Of a DNA stretch of 53,901 nt, positions 1-30,145 are shown in pieces. A program made the position numbers and the translations under genes. The notes beneath the pieces are model-generated. The model saw only the letters and a program-made list of their open reading frames with translations, made no database searches and was not told the origin of the DNA. Source of the stretch: Apostichopus californicus (Eukaryota; Echinodermata; Holothuroidea; Aspidochirotida; Stichopodidae). Numbering within the stretch: the first letter of the stretch is position 1; every line of letters begins with the position of its first letter. Location: NCBI GenBank assembly GCA_020650975.1, contig JAIPMN010009564.1, forward strand, positions 198 through 54,098, in the 5' to 3' direction.

Positions 1-33
<33 letters not shown>

Positions 34-121
34 GTCTATCTGTCTATCTGTCTATCTGTCTATCTGTCTATCTGTCTATCTGTCTATCTGTCTATCTGTC
101 TATCTGTCTGTCTGTCCGTCG

Positions 122-154
<33 letters not shown>

Positions 155-158
155 TCTC

Positions 159-189
<31 letters not shown>

Positions 190-194
190 CTCTC

Positions 195-234
<40 letters not shown>

Positions 235-364
235 TCTATCTCTCTCTCTCTGTCTGTCTGTCTGTCTGTCTGTCTATATGTCTATCTATCTGTCTGTCTA
301 TCTGTCTATCTATCTGTCTGTCTATCTGTCTGTCTATCTATCTATCTGTCTGTCTGTCTGTCTA

Positions 365-398
<34 letters not shown>

Positions 399-418
399 CA
401 TATCTATCTACTTATCTA
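1..418. repeat. TATC/TGTC tetranucleotide microsatellite
   Basis: An almost uninterrupted run of TATC and TGTC tetramers with blocks of CTCT. The open frame it creates (repeated Tyr-Leu-Ser) is a repeat artefact and not a gene. The array reaches the left window edge, so its full length is unknown. Confidence 0.97.
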
Positions 419-419
419 T

Positions 420-850
420 CTTTCTACTCAATTATGGGACATATCTTATTTCTCTGCTTTTGTCCACTAATATATTAACTACAATTTTTTGATATGTATC
501 TATCTAGTCAATTATGAGTCATATTTTATTTTTCTGCTTTTGTCCACTAATGTATTAAAAGCTATTTTTTTATATCTATATATATCTCTCTACTCAATTA
601 TGAGTTTTATCTTATTGCTCTGCTTTTGTCCACTAACATATTAAAAACCACACTTTTTTATATTATATCTATCCAATGGCATCCATCCATCCATCCATCC
701 GTCCGTCCGTCCATCCATCCATCCATTTATATATCTATATAAATATATATACAATGAGTCATACATTATTTCTTTGTCTACTAATATTTTAAACTACAAG
801 CTTTTGATCGATCGATCTATCTATCTGTCTGTATATCAAACATTTGTAAT
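420..850. repeat. Degenerate tandem repeat with an ATCC-type microsatellite
   Basis: Four degenerate copies of an 80-150 bp unit. Each carries a segment like CAATTATGAGTCATATTTTA followed by a TTTGTCCACTAA-like segment, at about 428, 510, 594 and 753. Short (ATCC)n and (TATC)n runs separate them. The neighbouring microsatellite probably helped expand the unit. No coding potential was seen. Confidence 0.8.
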
Positions 851-914
851 TTCTACAAATGTCTTCATAATCATCTCCATAAAGTTCTATATATAAACGG
901 ATGTTAAGTAGCTA

Positions 915-1350
915 ATGCAGAAATGACAAATGAAGCTGTATAACAATTCGTCATTCCATCAAATGTTTTTCAAGAAGACAGCATTATAAAACAATAACAA
1001 CAACAACAATTTGAACTGATGTCTCTATCATATTTTCTTTATTAAGATATCATTTATATAGTTTATATAACAAATATTTGTGTATTATGCATCCTATCAG
1101 CTTTATTTGTCATCATTTCAAATGAAGGTGTATGACAAGTTGATGTTCCATAAAATGTCATGCTAAAAAACAACATAAGAAAACAACAATAACAACAAAA
1201 TATGCAACAACACCGTCATAAAATCCACCTCTTTAGATTGATGTCCCTTTCATATTTTTTTAAATTTTATTTTACATCATATTGTTGACAAGATAAATGT
1301 TTGTTTATTCTGCATTCTATTAGGTTTACTTGTCATAATTTCATTTTCCA
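915..1350. repeat. Two diverged direct copies of a ~200 bp unit
   Basis: The first copy (about 919-1,112) and second copy (about 1,113-1,345) share, in order, an AAATGAAG.TGTATGAC segment, a CATTCCAT-like segment, AACAACAA runs, a GATGTC.CT.TCATATTTT segment and a TTTGT.TATT.TGCAT segment. They form an old tandem duplication with no frame preserved. The remaining sequence up to the gene end at 1,746 shows nothing else I can name. Confidence 0.6.
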
Positions 1351-1745
1351 ATGACAGATTAAATTCGAGTTACTACTTAATTCCGAATCAGCGTGCAGTA
1401 CTACGATGTCCCTTTCTTCATTTCATGATGAAAATCATTGAATTTTCAGCTTATACATCGTAAAACTTCCTTCCTAGGCTTCTGTCAATTATCACCTATC
1501 TTATGAAGAGTAAAGATTACGAGAAGCAACAACTGATATTCTTTTTCCAATTCTCATACATCCACCAAGTGGGACCAGCTGTAAACCAACTTTATATATT
1601 GATGCTTTTATTGTAGTGCCCAATATATAATACCTTTCTTGCATCTTTCACCTGAGGTATTCATTGCGTCTGCATGCAGAATGGACATATTACACGCTCA
1701 TGTGTGACAATGTCCGCCACTGACTAGACCATTCCATGTGCCTTG

Positions 1746-4700
1746 TCATTCTACATTGTTTAAATGCCAGTTGTAGTCATTATAGGAGACAGGGATCTCT
1801 GACGAATCAGACTTGTTCAAAATCTGTTCAATTTTCTTCTTTTTTGCTTCATCGAGGAAAGGTAAAGTCCACCTGATGAAGAATGAAAAAACGGACAAAA
1901 CGAGGTAAAACAAGAAGTTAATTAGAGCTGATGAGCTGATAAATTCGTCCCTCGAGTAAAGTTTTTACCAAAGCATGACTTAACATCTCTTCACCCTAAT
2001 CAATTGATTCGTAGCACTACACCGTAAATCAGGTAAATTTAATATTGAATTGATCCAAGTTGAAGCTGATCTGACAGAAGGTTATGCTAAATTAATTACA
2101 TTTGTAACTTAAAGTTCTCACCTAACAACTTCCTGCGATGTTTGTCCAAAATCTGTTCTGTACCACTGTAGCAACTTAGGCAAAGAAATCTAAACACCAT
2201 GAAAAATATTGTGAGAGAGCAAAAATGTGGATGACAAATATGTTTCACAAACTATTCTGCAGAAATATCAAGTCCACAGTATCCCCCTTTTATAGTAGGA
2301 ACAAGGTACTTGGATATTAATGATCTTTTCTTTTTGGCCTCAAAAGTCATATGATAGCAATTGAAGGCATTTTGACCTCGCCAAAACATTACAAAAATAT
2401 AAATGAAACATTCCGTAGAGAGAAATACCAGAAACCCAGCATTTATTACAAGCAATGTTTCACATTGTACACTAGATTACGTGGTGTTTACCAGTGCTGT
2501 TGACTTCAATGTATCGGTAAGGTTGTTTCACTAATGTAAGTCAATCTGCATAATAAGTAATCATGTTTGCAATGTATTCAGTTAATTCATGACCAGTCCT
2601 TGGTTATCACAAATAAATCAGTAGGTAACTTTAATACTTCATACCAAATTAGGAATCAAACATGACAAGGGTTAAACACTGGACATCATTGAATCAGTTA
2701 TTGGTGGCAGATCCAAAAGATTGGGGATTCATATCTGAAACGTGAAAGGTTGCCAAAGAAGGCAATACTTACTACTTCTTTCTCATCATCAACTGTCATT
2801 TCTGATCCGAGGTAACTTTTGGTCGCAGCATCCAATGCACTGTCAATATTTGTCCCGGAATAAACAGAAATGGGTGGACAAGACTGCAAGTTTGAGCATA
2901 CATCAAAAGGGGAAAATCTAGTAAGACTTATAAGCAGATTGAAATCAAAACAGAACATAGATCAATGGGGAACTTATGCCAAGATTTATTTCAACCTTCA
3001 AATTATGTGTAGTAGTTTTGAAGGTTCTCTATTTTCTGTCTTGCGATAAACTATGGTTCCTGCTTTAAAACTGCCATGCATCATTTCACTTATGTAGCAG
3101 TTTTCCCAGTTTTGCATTGCATTTTGTGATGCGATACCCGATAAATTATTCCCTGAATTCAGACAGACTAGATAAACAAAACAAGGTTGCACAGCTTTTT
3201 GTCTCAGGATTTTGGTGAGTACATACTCATACTCATAAGGTCCAGGAAACAGTCCCACTATATGGCATGTTTCCTCTGGAGAAATAGCAGCACCCACGTA
3301 AGTCAAAGTAAGGATCACTCTGGTGCTGAAACTTAAGGCCTTAATACTTTGTCTAAGCCATGTGCTGTAAAAATGTGGCAAAAGATTTGTGTATAGTTCA
3401 AATCCAGTTTGACATTGCTGCGGACATGCCCAAGGCTACAGGTTCTCAGGAGCAGATTTTAGGCTCCAGATGAGGAAAACCTTACGTTCCATCAATGCAT
3501 ACATGCATTTTTGCATGTACTGTAGTTATATGTACTTGTTGTCGCCCTCGTCGTTTGCACTTTGCACTACGGCCATATTGAATGATAACAAAGGTACGAG
3601 TACAGTATAAAATACTCCCGCTCAGAGCCTAGTTCTTGTTCTTGTTACGTCACGTGGAAACTCCACTCGCAGTGTTTTACATGTTACACAAGCCTGGCTC
3701 TGAGCTAACAGGGCCAAAGTAATGAAGGGAATTAAGGAACTACTTTATCCCTTTTCATCAGGTTTTGTGCCAGTTTAGAGAGTGGTTGACAGCACTAAGA
3801 AAATTAACAGTACAATGACCAATCGGCAAGAAAGGCTAGTATAATGTTTAATGGCAGAGTTAGTGTTAGGCAAAACTGCAAGATCAACATAACATTAATA
3901 GTAGGTGAATAAGAGTATTGGGAAGTTTCTGTGCCGGATATTTGAGTCATGGATTGACAGTGGAGAATGTCATGAAATGAAGTGGCATTCGGGGAGGGGC
4001 AAAGTACATTCTCTACTTGATAATAACAAGAGCACATGTAAACAAAATCTCTTAAATGATAATTTTTTATATCTGGACAAATAACACATGTAAAGGTAAC
4101 AAACCTTAGCTCCGCACACCAATGCAAAATGAACTCTTGGATCGAGCGAACTCATGACATACTGAAGTCTTGAGTCGCCATCTTTGAAGAAGAGCTCTGG
4201 AGATGATGGGTGTGGTCTGTTGCCTGTTGAAGACGAAGAAAAGGATGAGACCAAAATACATTTTGAATAAATCAGGGCATCGTTTGGCAATTTAAACATC
4301 TGCACATTATTAATGATTTATTTAATTAATGCTAAAATGACCATGGAGTATTTATACCCAACCACCTTTGTGTATATGTACAGGTCTTCTTAGAAAACAT
4401 CAGAGCATGTTTCTGACCAAATGCTGATTTGAAAAAGACAAAGAAAGGTCATAATAATTCAAATACTAGAAGATAAAATGATGGTGGCCTTTGATCAACT
4501 GGGCTCACCGGATCGAACTATCTTACGAACATGCATGAAGGTGAATATTAACTATTCATATGTACTTTCATACATAATATGCATGTAAATATTTATGATA
4601 AGGGATATGAATATTAATACACCTACATTTGTTCATATTCATGCACACATTAATCTTCATAAACATATGAATATTCGACTGTAACTCATATGCACTTAAC

Positions 4701-5561
4701 AATGTGTGTTCAATGGTAATGTTCTGTACAGTACCTCTCAAAACACCATGTTCAATGTCATCTAATGAATATTCATGTCCACTAATGATGTACCCTGTGC
4801 TCTTCCAAAACTTCTCCACATCCAATACTGACCTTGGCAAGGTTGGGCATTTGGCCAGACCGTGAATTGTTAATGCATTATAAATATCTGAAAACTTCAC
4901 ATCGGAAAACTAATTCCCATAACATGATTTCAGCAATTTTGAATAGCACAAAATGAGGAAATAATATCTTAACAGTGGTTTTACCCTTGGCAGTTATCAC
5001 ACATCAATTACAAATCTGCTTCCAAAACTTTCTCCTTTGCTAACCATGTTACAATTTCCAAAGGCTCGCCACGACCCGTAAATTTCTATTCGTAGTGTTA
5101 ATTCAACCAAATATACTCCTTTGTGTCTGGTTTACACTAAACTACACATGGACTGATCCGATAGCAATTAATTGATTGTAATTAATTGCTCATTGATTGA
5201 AAGTCAGTATAACATGAACAAACCACAACTTAAGACATGGGTGAAAGTTGAATATCAGAGTCATATTTACTGAACCAATCAAATTTTTGGTATTTGAAAA
5301 CAGAAGCTTGTCAACATTGTAAACATTTACATTTCAAAATACACTGATGAAAAATGCTTTCTTTCATTCTCAACATTGTAAACATTTACACTTCAAAGGA
5401 TACTGATGAAAAATGCTTTTCTTTCATTCTCTTTCAAAGAGGTCAGGTCAACATGTTGCAAGTCAACTGCTTTCATCTCATAACTTTTAAAGAGGTCGCC
5501 CTCTTTCAACCGATGATAATCTACACTATGGCCATCTTCCAGCATAAACTCTCCTTTCATC
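1746..5561 (-). CDS. DUF547-domain protein (6 exons; 5' end possibly incomplete)
   Basis: I rebuilt six exons on the minus strand: 5561-5404, 4887-4735, 4223-4105, 2883-2773, 2189-2122 and 1872-1746. All join in frame to a TGA stop and give 244 codons from the Met at 5,560. The chain shows the DUF547 hallmarks in order: NERKAFFINIYNALTIHG, then SLDDIEHGVLRGN, then DPRVHFALVCGAKSCPPI, then LLQWYRTDFG, and a C-terminal YNDYNWHLN. In other animals and plants this domain often follows DEP or glutaredoxin domains. The first exon starts after a good acceptor (TTCAG), and the frame is open across it, so upstream exons may exist between 5.6 and 10 kb, but I could not identify them. Biochemical function is unknown. 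The first intron has a U12-type donor, and the first exon's 3' edge is tandemly duplicated. Confidence 0.85.
5311..5431 (-). repeat. ~60 bp tandem duplication of an exon 3' end plus donor (DUF547 gene)
   Basis: The last ~25 nt of the DUF547 exon (GAATGAAAGAAAAGCATT), its splice donor and ~35 nt of intron are repeated once directly downstream in the intron. The functional copy is about 5,431-5,370 and the extra copy about 5,370-5,311. The extra copy keeps a GT at the donor place but has lost the GTATCC form. Confidence 0.85.
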
Positions 5562-8500
5562 CTGAAGATTATTAGAGATGGGAAATTCATTCATACTTGT
5601 TAAAAAATTCCTCAAGTCGGATTGGTCGGTTGTCGTCAGCTGACCGTGCAGTAACCTATGGATACTGCACGGTAAACTCACCGATGGATTAATATAAAGT
5701 TTCAAGAAGAAAAGACAAAACAGAAATCAAATATTTATGGTAGCTGACATGTGAAATATGTTCGGTCAAATAGACTGCTGGTCTGCTGAATTTGAGGATA
5801 ATTTCATTATTTCTACCTGAAAGGCAGCTTTCATGAAATGTATGTACCGTGAGATTCTTTGTTTTCCACTATTTAAAGGTCAGAGACATGGCATGATCAG
5901 AGTGTGATAGTCAGAGATTATGCTGAGATCAGGATAATGAACATGATGAAGTTTCATTGCAGGTTTTAAAGGGTGTGAAGACTCGCGCAAAAAGAAACGT
6001 CTAATGCCGGTAATCTGACCTAGTTTCGAATGAGGTGTAACAGAAGTGTTACACACCACTATCGATCCGAGAAAATACACACACACACAGCTTGCTACCA
6101 TCGGTAATTAGACAGTACATACAGCTGCGGTCAATACCCACAGCACAGTATACAAACAATGCAGCGATGGACATCTCAGGTCCAGCTTAAGATAACAAGG
6201 TATCACGTTTCATAACTGTACTGTCTGCATTTTGTAGCGACACGAACAAAACGTCACTTGCAAGCAACGGAAAGTTAACTTTTTTCAGATGGCCGACGCG
6301 GTTTGGGGCGAGTCTTCAATGCCTTTAAAGTGGGAGTAAGGTTACCAACTGTAGTATTCTTCTCGCTGACACTGTGAAGATTGAATGAGATATAGACGGG
6401 CGGATTTAACATTGGCTGTAACACTTTATTTACATAGAACACAACTCTCCATCGAGGGCGCTCTTTCAAAATGATTTTGATACACTACACCAACTTACCA
6501 TAAGTCAGACTGTTCATGAGCTTTTGCAACGCATAAAACTATATTGTTCAGTATGTAACTAGACTGTATCTAAATGTCTTTTTTACAAGATATAACCACT
6601 TTCCAGGCACAAATATGATCGTTGGCTGCATAAGAGCCAGTAAAGCTTGGATAGAAACGTTACAGTGTAGTCCTCTTTAAGAATATCCAAATGTTTCCCA
6701 AAGCTGAGAGCTGGATGTAGTGCCAAACTTTCAACCAAAGAAATATGGCAACATTAGATGTGAACCTTTTGAGGGTAGAATAATGCCTAACATAATTTTT
6801 TTCTCATTGCCATATGCATGAGAAGAAGTCAAATGGCTTGTAAAGCCTGACACCTCACTGCTGATGGGTGTCCTTGATTTATAGTTTCAGTATATTTCAG
6901 TGTTTCAAAATTTAAAATATGCAGATTGGAAAACCGTGGACATATCTGTGATGAAATCCCTTCTTACTTTGCTGGCAAGGTATTAAACATACTACTTCCC
7001 AGATACTCATTGCTTCCCTATTGTGCTACTGCCGTTATCAACTCGAATATAACAGTGATCACTGGTAATATTAATTAAGAATCTGTTATTAATTACTGTC
7101 AGAACATTGTCAATGAGATTGAGTCGTCTGAGTGAGATACAAAGCACTTTGGTATAAGAAAAAGAAAGAAAAGTGTTCAAGCATTCTATTTAAACCTCTT
7201 GGCATTTGATTATTTTCAGCAATTGTTGACATACCTCAACATTAGTTTTTGTAATTCCCTAGAGACCTCCAGGCCAGGGCGAGGTAAGTGTTGATTTAAT
7301 ATATTCATAGCTCCTTTAATCCTGTCAGATGAACATCTAGCTATATAGGAAGAAATTAGTAGAAGAAATAAATAACTTAGCCATTTTATAATCGTTTCTT
7401 TGAAGCATGTTATATGGACTTTACAACTGCAGATAAAACAAGAAAACTGCCTAGTAGCCGAGCCATCACAGTAGTTTTATTGGTTTGGCAAAGACAGAGT
7501 AAAACTTCTGTGTCAACATCTGGAACTTAACAAATGTTGTAAAGTAGCGTATTGTGCATATTTAGCAAATCTACCACATCCACGGAGAATTACTCTAAAT
7601 AACTTTGCAGTTGATCAAGCAAAGATAAGACAGAGTCCTAAAAGGTTGTTCTTTTTTCTTTTCCCAAATGATAAGGAATACATACCTTAATAAGTTTGGT
7701 TCATCAAAAAAGAAGGAAAAAAAAAAAAAAATTGGTGGTGTAAATAAAATAGGCTGATGGACTTATAATAGTCATTGGAACATTGAACCATGAATTGAGT
7801 ATAATAAGACATACGAAAAGGAAAAAGAGATGAAAGGAAGCAAGCTGAGATAATGGCCGGGTTACAGAAGATGAACAGAGAAAATGCTGCAGGACACAAA
7901 CTACTCAAAGGGGTGTGAAACGAAGAGAACCCTTAGGACAGAGGAGTGAATGAAATTGAGTAAGGAGAACAAAGTGGTGTAGGAGGGGAACGCCTTTATG
8001 TGTCTGCATGTGATGCGACATGAGCTTTGAAGAAATTAGTGGAAAGAAAAGTGGGAAAGGGTGGTTTAGGATGAGAAATAAAATACTTGGAAAATTTTGT
8101 CATTCCCTTCTATGATGGAACATGTATTAAGGTGGTTACTGAAAATACAATATGTTGTACTGAATGCAGGATAGGGTGCTTTATACAGGACAGTTCAACT
8201 AAAGGTCAGTTGACTATGGTTTTGTAGCCATTGTAACATTTATTGAGAGCTTTCATGGTTCCATCAGCTGTTCATTTTGCATATAAACTATACACTTTGT
8301 AAAGCAATTAATGTACAGTACGGTAAGCCTTTGTTTTGTATGTTTCCTGGGTGGTTTGATCAGTTGATAAAAGATCCAGATCAGGAGATGTGGGTCAGCT
8401 TCTAACAGTATGATCGGCTTGTCAGGAAAGGCTTCTTGGTGATGCTTCTGTTTACTGTAGAATATTTAATTAGGGTGTTAATGGGATATTTGACAATTGA

Positions 8501-10031
8501 CATTCTGCTCCTACCTGGTAAGTATATAATTAACATCCAATGAATGACTGATTGCTATGTGGATATGAAGACGAATTGATATGCCTAAATTAAGCCACTG
8601 CTTAACATACAGCAAGTACAGTACATTAAACGTAGCCTCTGTCTAGGTAATCTCAAACCTAGCTACTTGCCTGTGTTCTCTGTGCAGTGTTAGTGTAGTA
8701 TTGTGGCTAGAGAACTTAATATAGGTAGTCTTGGCCGAGCCAAGGCTACTGTATGTCAAATGCAATCAACTTGAGGTTTTACTAGAATAAGTACCTAAGG
8801 TACACCTCCAGGCAACAGTAACGTTAGTCTATGGCAAGACGTCAACACATTACAGGCCGAAGCTAAGTTAGATCTTGCCTAACAGTAACAGTGAGACTAA
8901 AGTAAGGTTAAGTTGGGGCTGACGTTAAGGCTAATCAGTAATTAATGAGGCGTACTGTTATTGTTAAGTGTTAGGCCTAGCCTAGCCTAGTTTGTCTTAA
9001 ACTGTCAAAAAATCAAATTTTATTGAGCCGTGCCTTGGACTGATTAATTTTGATGCTCTCACTTCAATTGTTAGAGTTTCAGGATTCTTCCCCAGCACAG
9101 GACATTCGACGATTGTGCGCTTTGCATAACATGTAATTTTTCAGTCATGTGACAAATTGTTTCGGTGTTTTCATTTCGCGAAATCGGTGTGTTGTACAGC
9201 AGCATATTGAGAAACCTACTTTGGAGGTATCATGTCAGTTAAATTATTCCTTTGCCTCTTTGCATGTACCAATTCGAACATTTTTGACATCCCATAACGC
9301 TTTACGTACAGAAGAAGAATGGCAGTATTCGGGTTATAATTCATGTTTAAAAGTAGAACCTAGTAAAGAAAAAACGGACGTATGCAGTTGGTTGGGATGA
9401 TAATCACCACCCAGTTAGCTGCTAACAGACTTATCAAGGGACAAAACAGAGCAAGGACAAATTCTTCTAAAAAAGGATGGTGAATTTCATCTCGATGTAG
9501 TTCTGTTCACATTAACGTAATATACTTCTAGTCACAACAGTGACGTGAGAGTATCATCCCACACCTCTGTCAGTCAGGCGGGGGGAAGTAATAACACAAC
9601 CTTGTTATCAGAATTAATCATAAACCTGGTTTATATGTAACATTGGACCTCTAAACTTTGAGCGTTTTTCTTACAGGGGACCGATTGACCTGGCTCACAC
9701 CCACACCGCTAACACTGAACTGTCCACAGTGAAAGGTTCGTGTTTCTACCTGAATTAACATTAATTTTGCCTTCTTCAGTTCGATACAAATCACGTTTAT
9801 ACGGTAGGATTTGCTTATCTTAATCTTGGTAATACACTATTTTGTAAAAAGGTTGTGAATTCTCATGTTGTTGTAACGCTTGCCTTTGCATGTTGATCGG
9901 TAATGAAAAAAATTGAACATCCAATCGGCGTTCCATGTACGGCTTTGTTATTATCGCCGTTTGGTAAAGCAATTAGAATCTCATGTTGAAATACTCCTCT
10001 CTTCTATTCGCTCAATAGCACGGACTGAAAA
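5562..10031. other. Intergenic/5' region between the divergent DUF547 and PSMD2 genes
   Basis: Apart from the TTAA-flanked MITE at 5,966-6,328, I saw no convincing gene. The open frames here are short and match no family I recognise. One well-formed splice-bounded segment lies at 7,220-7,283 (plus strand). The 8,600-9,000 stretch is rich in CTAGCCTA/GGCCTAG words. First exons or promoters of either neighbour may lie here, but none can be fixed from the sequence alone. Confidence 0.6.
5966..6328. mobile_element. TTAA-flanked MITE, copy 1 (piggyBac-like)
   Basis: A 363-bp non-coding element bounded by TTAA on both sides (5,966-5,969 and 6,325-6,328). Its imperfect inverted ends read AGGGTGTGAAGACTCGCG and, reversed, AGGCATTGAAGACTCGCC. 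A second copy in opposite orientation sits in PSMD2 intron 6. The TTAA target duplication is typical of piggyBac-type transposition. No transposase is present, so it is non-autonomous. Confidence 0.8.
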
Positions 10032-26688
<16,657 letters not shown>

Positions 26689-29600
26689 AGCAAGCAGGCA
26701 ATCAAATTATTATGGAACGGTTATGCAACGGATTGGAGCAACGCTGTCGAAAGATACGACTGATATTTAAACTTTCTTTTTGTAGTACCGAGTTCGTACT
26801 TGCAATGTTGAGGTGTTGTCTAAATGTTTTACCAGCTTCGTACCACCTGTTTTAGTATCAGGAGTTAACAAGAAAGCTCTAAAAAAGGCTCAGCAACCGA
26901 CAAGTGTTCAATGTTAAGGGTAGTGACCGAGGCTAGACTCACAGAGAGCTGTAAATTTGGAAGAAAAATTCTCTGTCTTTTTTGAGTTGACGGCCCCGAA
27001 AATATTTGATGCAGTAAGTGGTAAATTTGAAGGTCTCTCGAGAAATTTACTGCTTAACGATTGCTGTTGCTTAATTCCAATACTGCTTAAATGGAGGATT
27101 TGTTGCCATAATGTCCATTAAGAGACAATAATAATGTCCATTGGGTCTACATGTGATCTCTAGAAGACACAAAAACAGAGCCAGCTATTTCTTGCTTGCA
27201 ACTTACCTGTTACTTGTCATGGGACAATGTACTTTGTTAATTTTCCTAGACCGGCCAATGTGTTCCCCAATTTCACATCTTTCTCATTTGATTTCCATTG
27301 AAGCAGTCACAAAGTCCTACATATCACTTGATTCAGGAAACAAAAGATATGATGCCCTACTTATATGCTAACTTTTGCAACCAAAGAGAAGGTAGTTTAC
27401 TATGTAAAGCTTAGGTTTAAAGTTTTCAAATACATGTTACCTGTTAGGCTAACATGGTCATCTTCAGTTCCACAAACAGTTCATTTCTCAAACAGCATGT
27501 ATAGTAGGCAACCCCATTCTTCATTGGCATCAGTTTCTCATGTAGCTAGTTGTTAAGGCAAACGAGTGAAGTAACCAAGTTGGATTACAGGTTTGGAAAG
27601 ATGTGGGGGAGGGAGGAGGGGCAGTGCAGAACAGTCTTGTCAGAGAGGAACATATGATAAGCTCTGGGGAAGAGTTCATATTTTGATATATCTAGAATAA
27701 ATAAAATGGTTTCAAAGAAGAATCACACTCATGCCAATAAGACCTAAATATAAACTGACATTTAGTAGGCTACATTTATTCCATAATTTACAGGGAATGA
27801 GTAGAATGTTTGTTTAGATGTCTTGTGGAGGAAATACGTCAAGAGATACAGCAATCTACTCCAAGAGAGATTAAGCTTATATCTGATGATTCTTCACAAA
27901 AGTATTTGCACTCGATACCGAGTGAAAGAAATGAGTAATATAACTTTGATGAATGACATTGGTCTCATGTTAATGTTTACAAATTGTTGGTGAAATAAAT
28001 AACAAAGACAAAAGAATTTTGTATAACACATATATTATAATGGAGTTGTTTATTATTTTTTGTTATTTAACAATTTTAAAATTCGTTGAACTCCCTTATT
28101 TTCTATGACACATTGCTACATGGTAATGCAGAATTACAGTGGCCGTTATCTTTCATCTGTAAAGTAAATCAAACTCACCAAAGGAATTTTCCACAACTCC
28201 TCTTACTTTCTTTATCCAACAACTAATCTGGTATCAAGGGGACATACATTTGAAGACAAAATGGGATTAGTACGAATTAGCTGCCATGGTGACCAGGACA
28301 ATGGTTTGAAATGCCTAACGAGTTATATTATCCATTGCGGGTGGTGTATTAGCATTTTCCCTACGATCACATTATTTGGCCAATAAAATTGTCACTTTAT
28401 GAACATTCATTGTACTTAACTCAAAAAAATTCTTACAAAACAAGATATAAAGGTAATACACAGAATAACCTAACAAACCCAACTAATAAACTAAAGAGAG
28501 TGGGTCAGTTTGATAACTGTCAAAATGATATACCATGGAAAAGAGCAGGAAACTATTGATTAGAATGTGAAACCAGTGACCAAACTTGCCTGCCCTGCTA
28601 AAAACAAATTTATTTGCTCATTTTCAATAGTTTATAATATCTGTCAGTTTTCCATTTACTGATAAACTGTATGTTAGTTTACATTAAACTCCGTTTGTGA
28701 AATGGAATGATTCGTAGCAATATAATAAAAAAAAACTTTTTGCTCAATACAATGCATAAGTAAGCAATATCCTATTATCATTAACCCATTGAGATAAGAA
28801 ACTAGTTGATTTCCAGGATGGACTCCATAATGGACTATACTAGGTCTAATGCAAGGTTGTGCTAATAATGCCTTGGTAGTACACCCCCTGGATGGATGCA
28901 GGAGTCTAGTCCCAGTGGGTAATATAGGATGAAACTATTGAAAGATGCCCTCACTTTATACATGGATCAGTTTTAAACTCATCCCTCTAAATTCTAGTCC
29001 TACAAAGAAGTTGCATTAGTCTGTCTCCACTTTCTGCCGAGTTTACTCCTATTGTCAGTACTCCTAACATGTCAGTGAATAATTCATTTTGGAAACTCCT
29101 ACAAGTTAAGCTAATATATTCGACCCAATACTGATGCCCTTGAATGACTGACATCACATGTTTGAGTTCTATCTCAATTGAGTGCTCTCCTACCCATCCA
29201 ACCCCTCCACTGCCCCCATCAATCTTCTAACCATGTAACCTAATTGTGCAGCATGCAAAGTAACACATGAAAAGCCTCCCCTAGACTCCCTAGTACACAC
29301 CCCAGACAAACATGGGTTCCTTCACAAAATACAAACAAGGAATATATATATATATATGTATTATTTTTGTTATCACAGTACTCCATTGTAATACTTTATC
29401 ACCACATTCGATAAAACTCTACCCACCTTCATTCCATAAAATTAACTTACTAAATATTTTTTTTTTCAATAACTATATCATATTTAATTTGACAAGAACC
29501 AGCATCTGTTGACGGACAATATATTACGAAGCACTGGCTTTGGAGAAAAAAAAAATGAAAACAATTGCAAGAATAGTTGCGAACGTGTCTGACAAAATCA

Positions 29601-30145
29601 TGAACAAGTTATAAACTGATTCAAATTAAATATGACATGAGGTGGAATTTCCAGTGGCATTCTCCTACCCAAAGTAATCTTCATTCCGAAAACTTTGCTG
29701 TCCATTCGAAATAACAGATACACCTAGCATGCAATTTTCATGAAAGTTTCCTTCACAGCCTCCTGCCCCACCCCCCAACCCCCTTCAATAGAAACGTTTT
29801 GACTTGATACAAAACGTCTCTCTCCTACATTATTGAAAATGCTGCACCCCCAGCTGTGAGAGAAGCCCATTTAATTATAACACTATATATTTAGTTATAA
29901 CACACGACAGAATTTTGATAAACGGTTCCTGAAGTGAACAACAGAATATTTTCTTCCTATCAATCACATACATGCACCCTTAGAGTATACAGCTATCCCA
30001 GTCCTGGTCTCTAATATCCACACATTCAACCATACAAAGAAAGGTAGTCTAGTTTCCCCGAAACAGTACTGGCACAAGTTCAAATGTTGAGGAGGGGGTT
30101 GTGTAACAAGGTGCCAACATTCACGATGATGAGGTATTGCACAAT
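26689..30145. other. Convergent 3' ends of PSMD2 and ATP6V1C; no gene seen
   Basis: This AT-rich stretch holds both 3' UTRs. Candidate poly(A) signals are AATAAATAAA at 27,696-27,705 for PSMD2 (plus) and TTTATT at 28,049-28,054 for ATP6V1C (minus). Near 26,340-26,480, in the PSMD2 last intron, short AGGCTGTTTT words recur. Open frames here are short and unlike known proteins. Confidence 0.55.
27696..27705 (+). terminator. Candidate poly(A) signal, PSMD2
   Basis: Two overlapping AATAAA hexamers about 1.0 kb after the PSMD2 stop codon. This is the best-looking signal before the oppositely oriented neighbour, but other AATAAA words exist further on (about 27,990), so the real cleavage site is not proved. 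Confidence 0.4.

Noticed and set aside
2998..3381. 127-codon minus-strand frame inside the DUF547 gene span
   Set aside because: It lies in the intron between the 4,105 and 2,883 exons, which join in frame without it; no DUF547 resemblance. An alternative exon cannot be excluded but has no support.
9149..9400. 83-codon frame upstream of PSMD2
   Set aside because: No family resemblance and no supporting splice sites; length is within chance for this composition.
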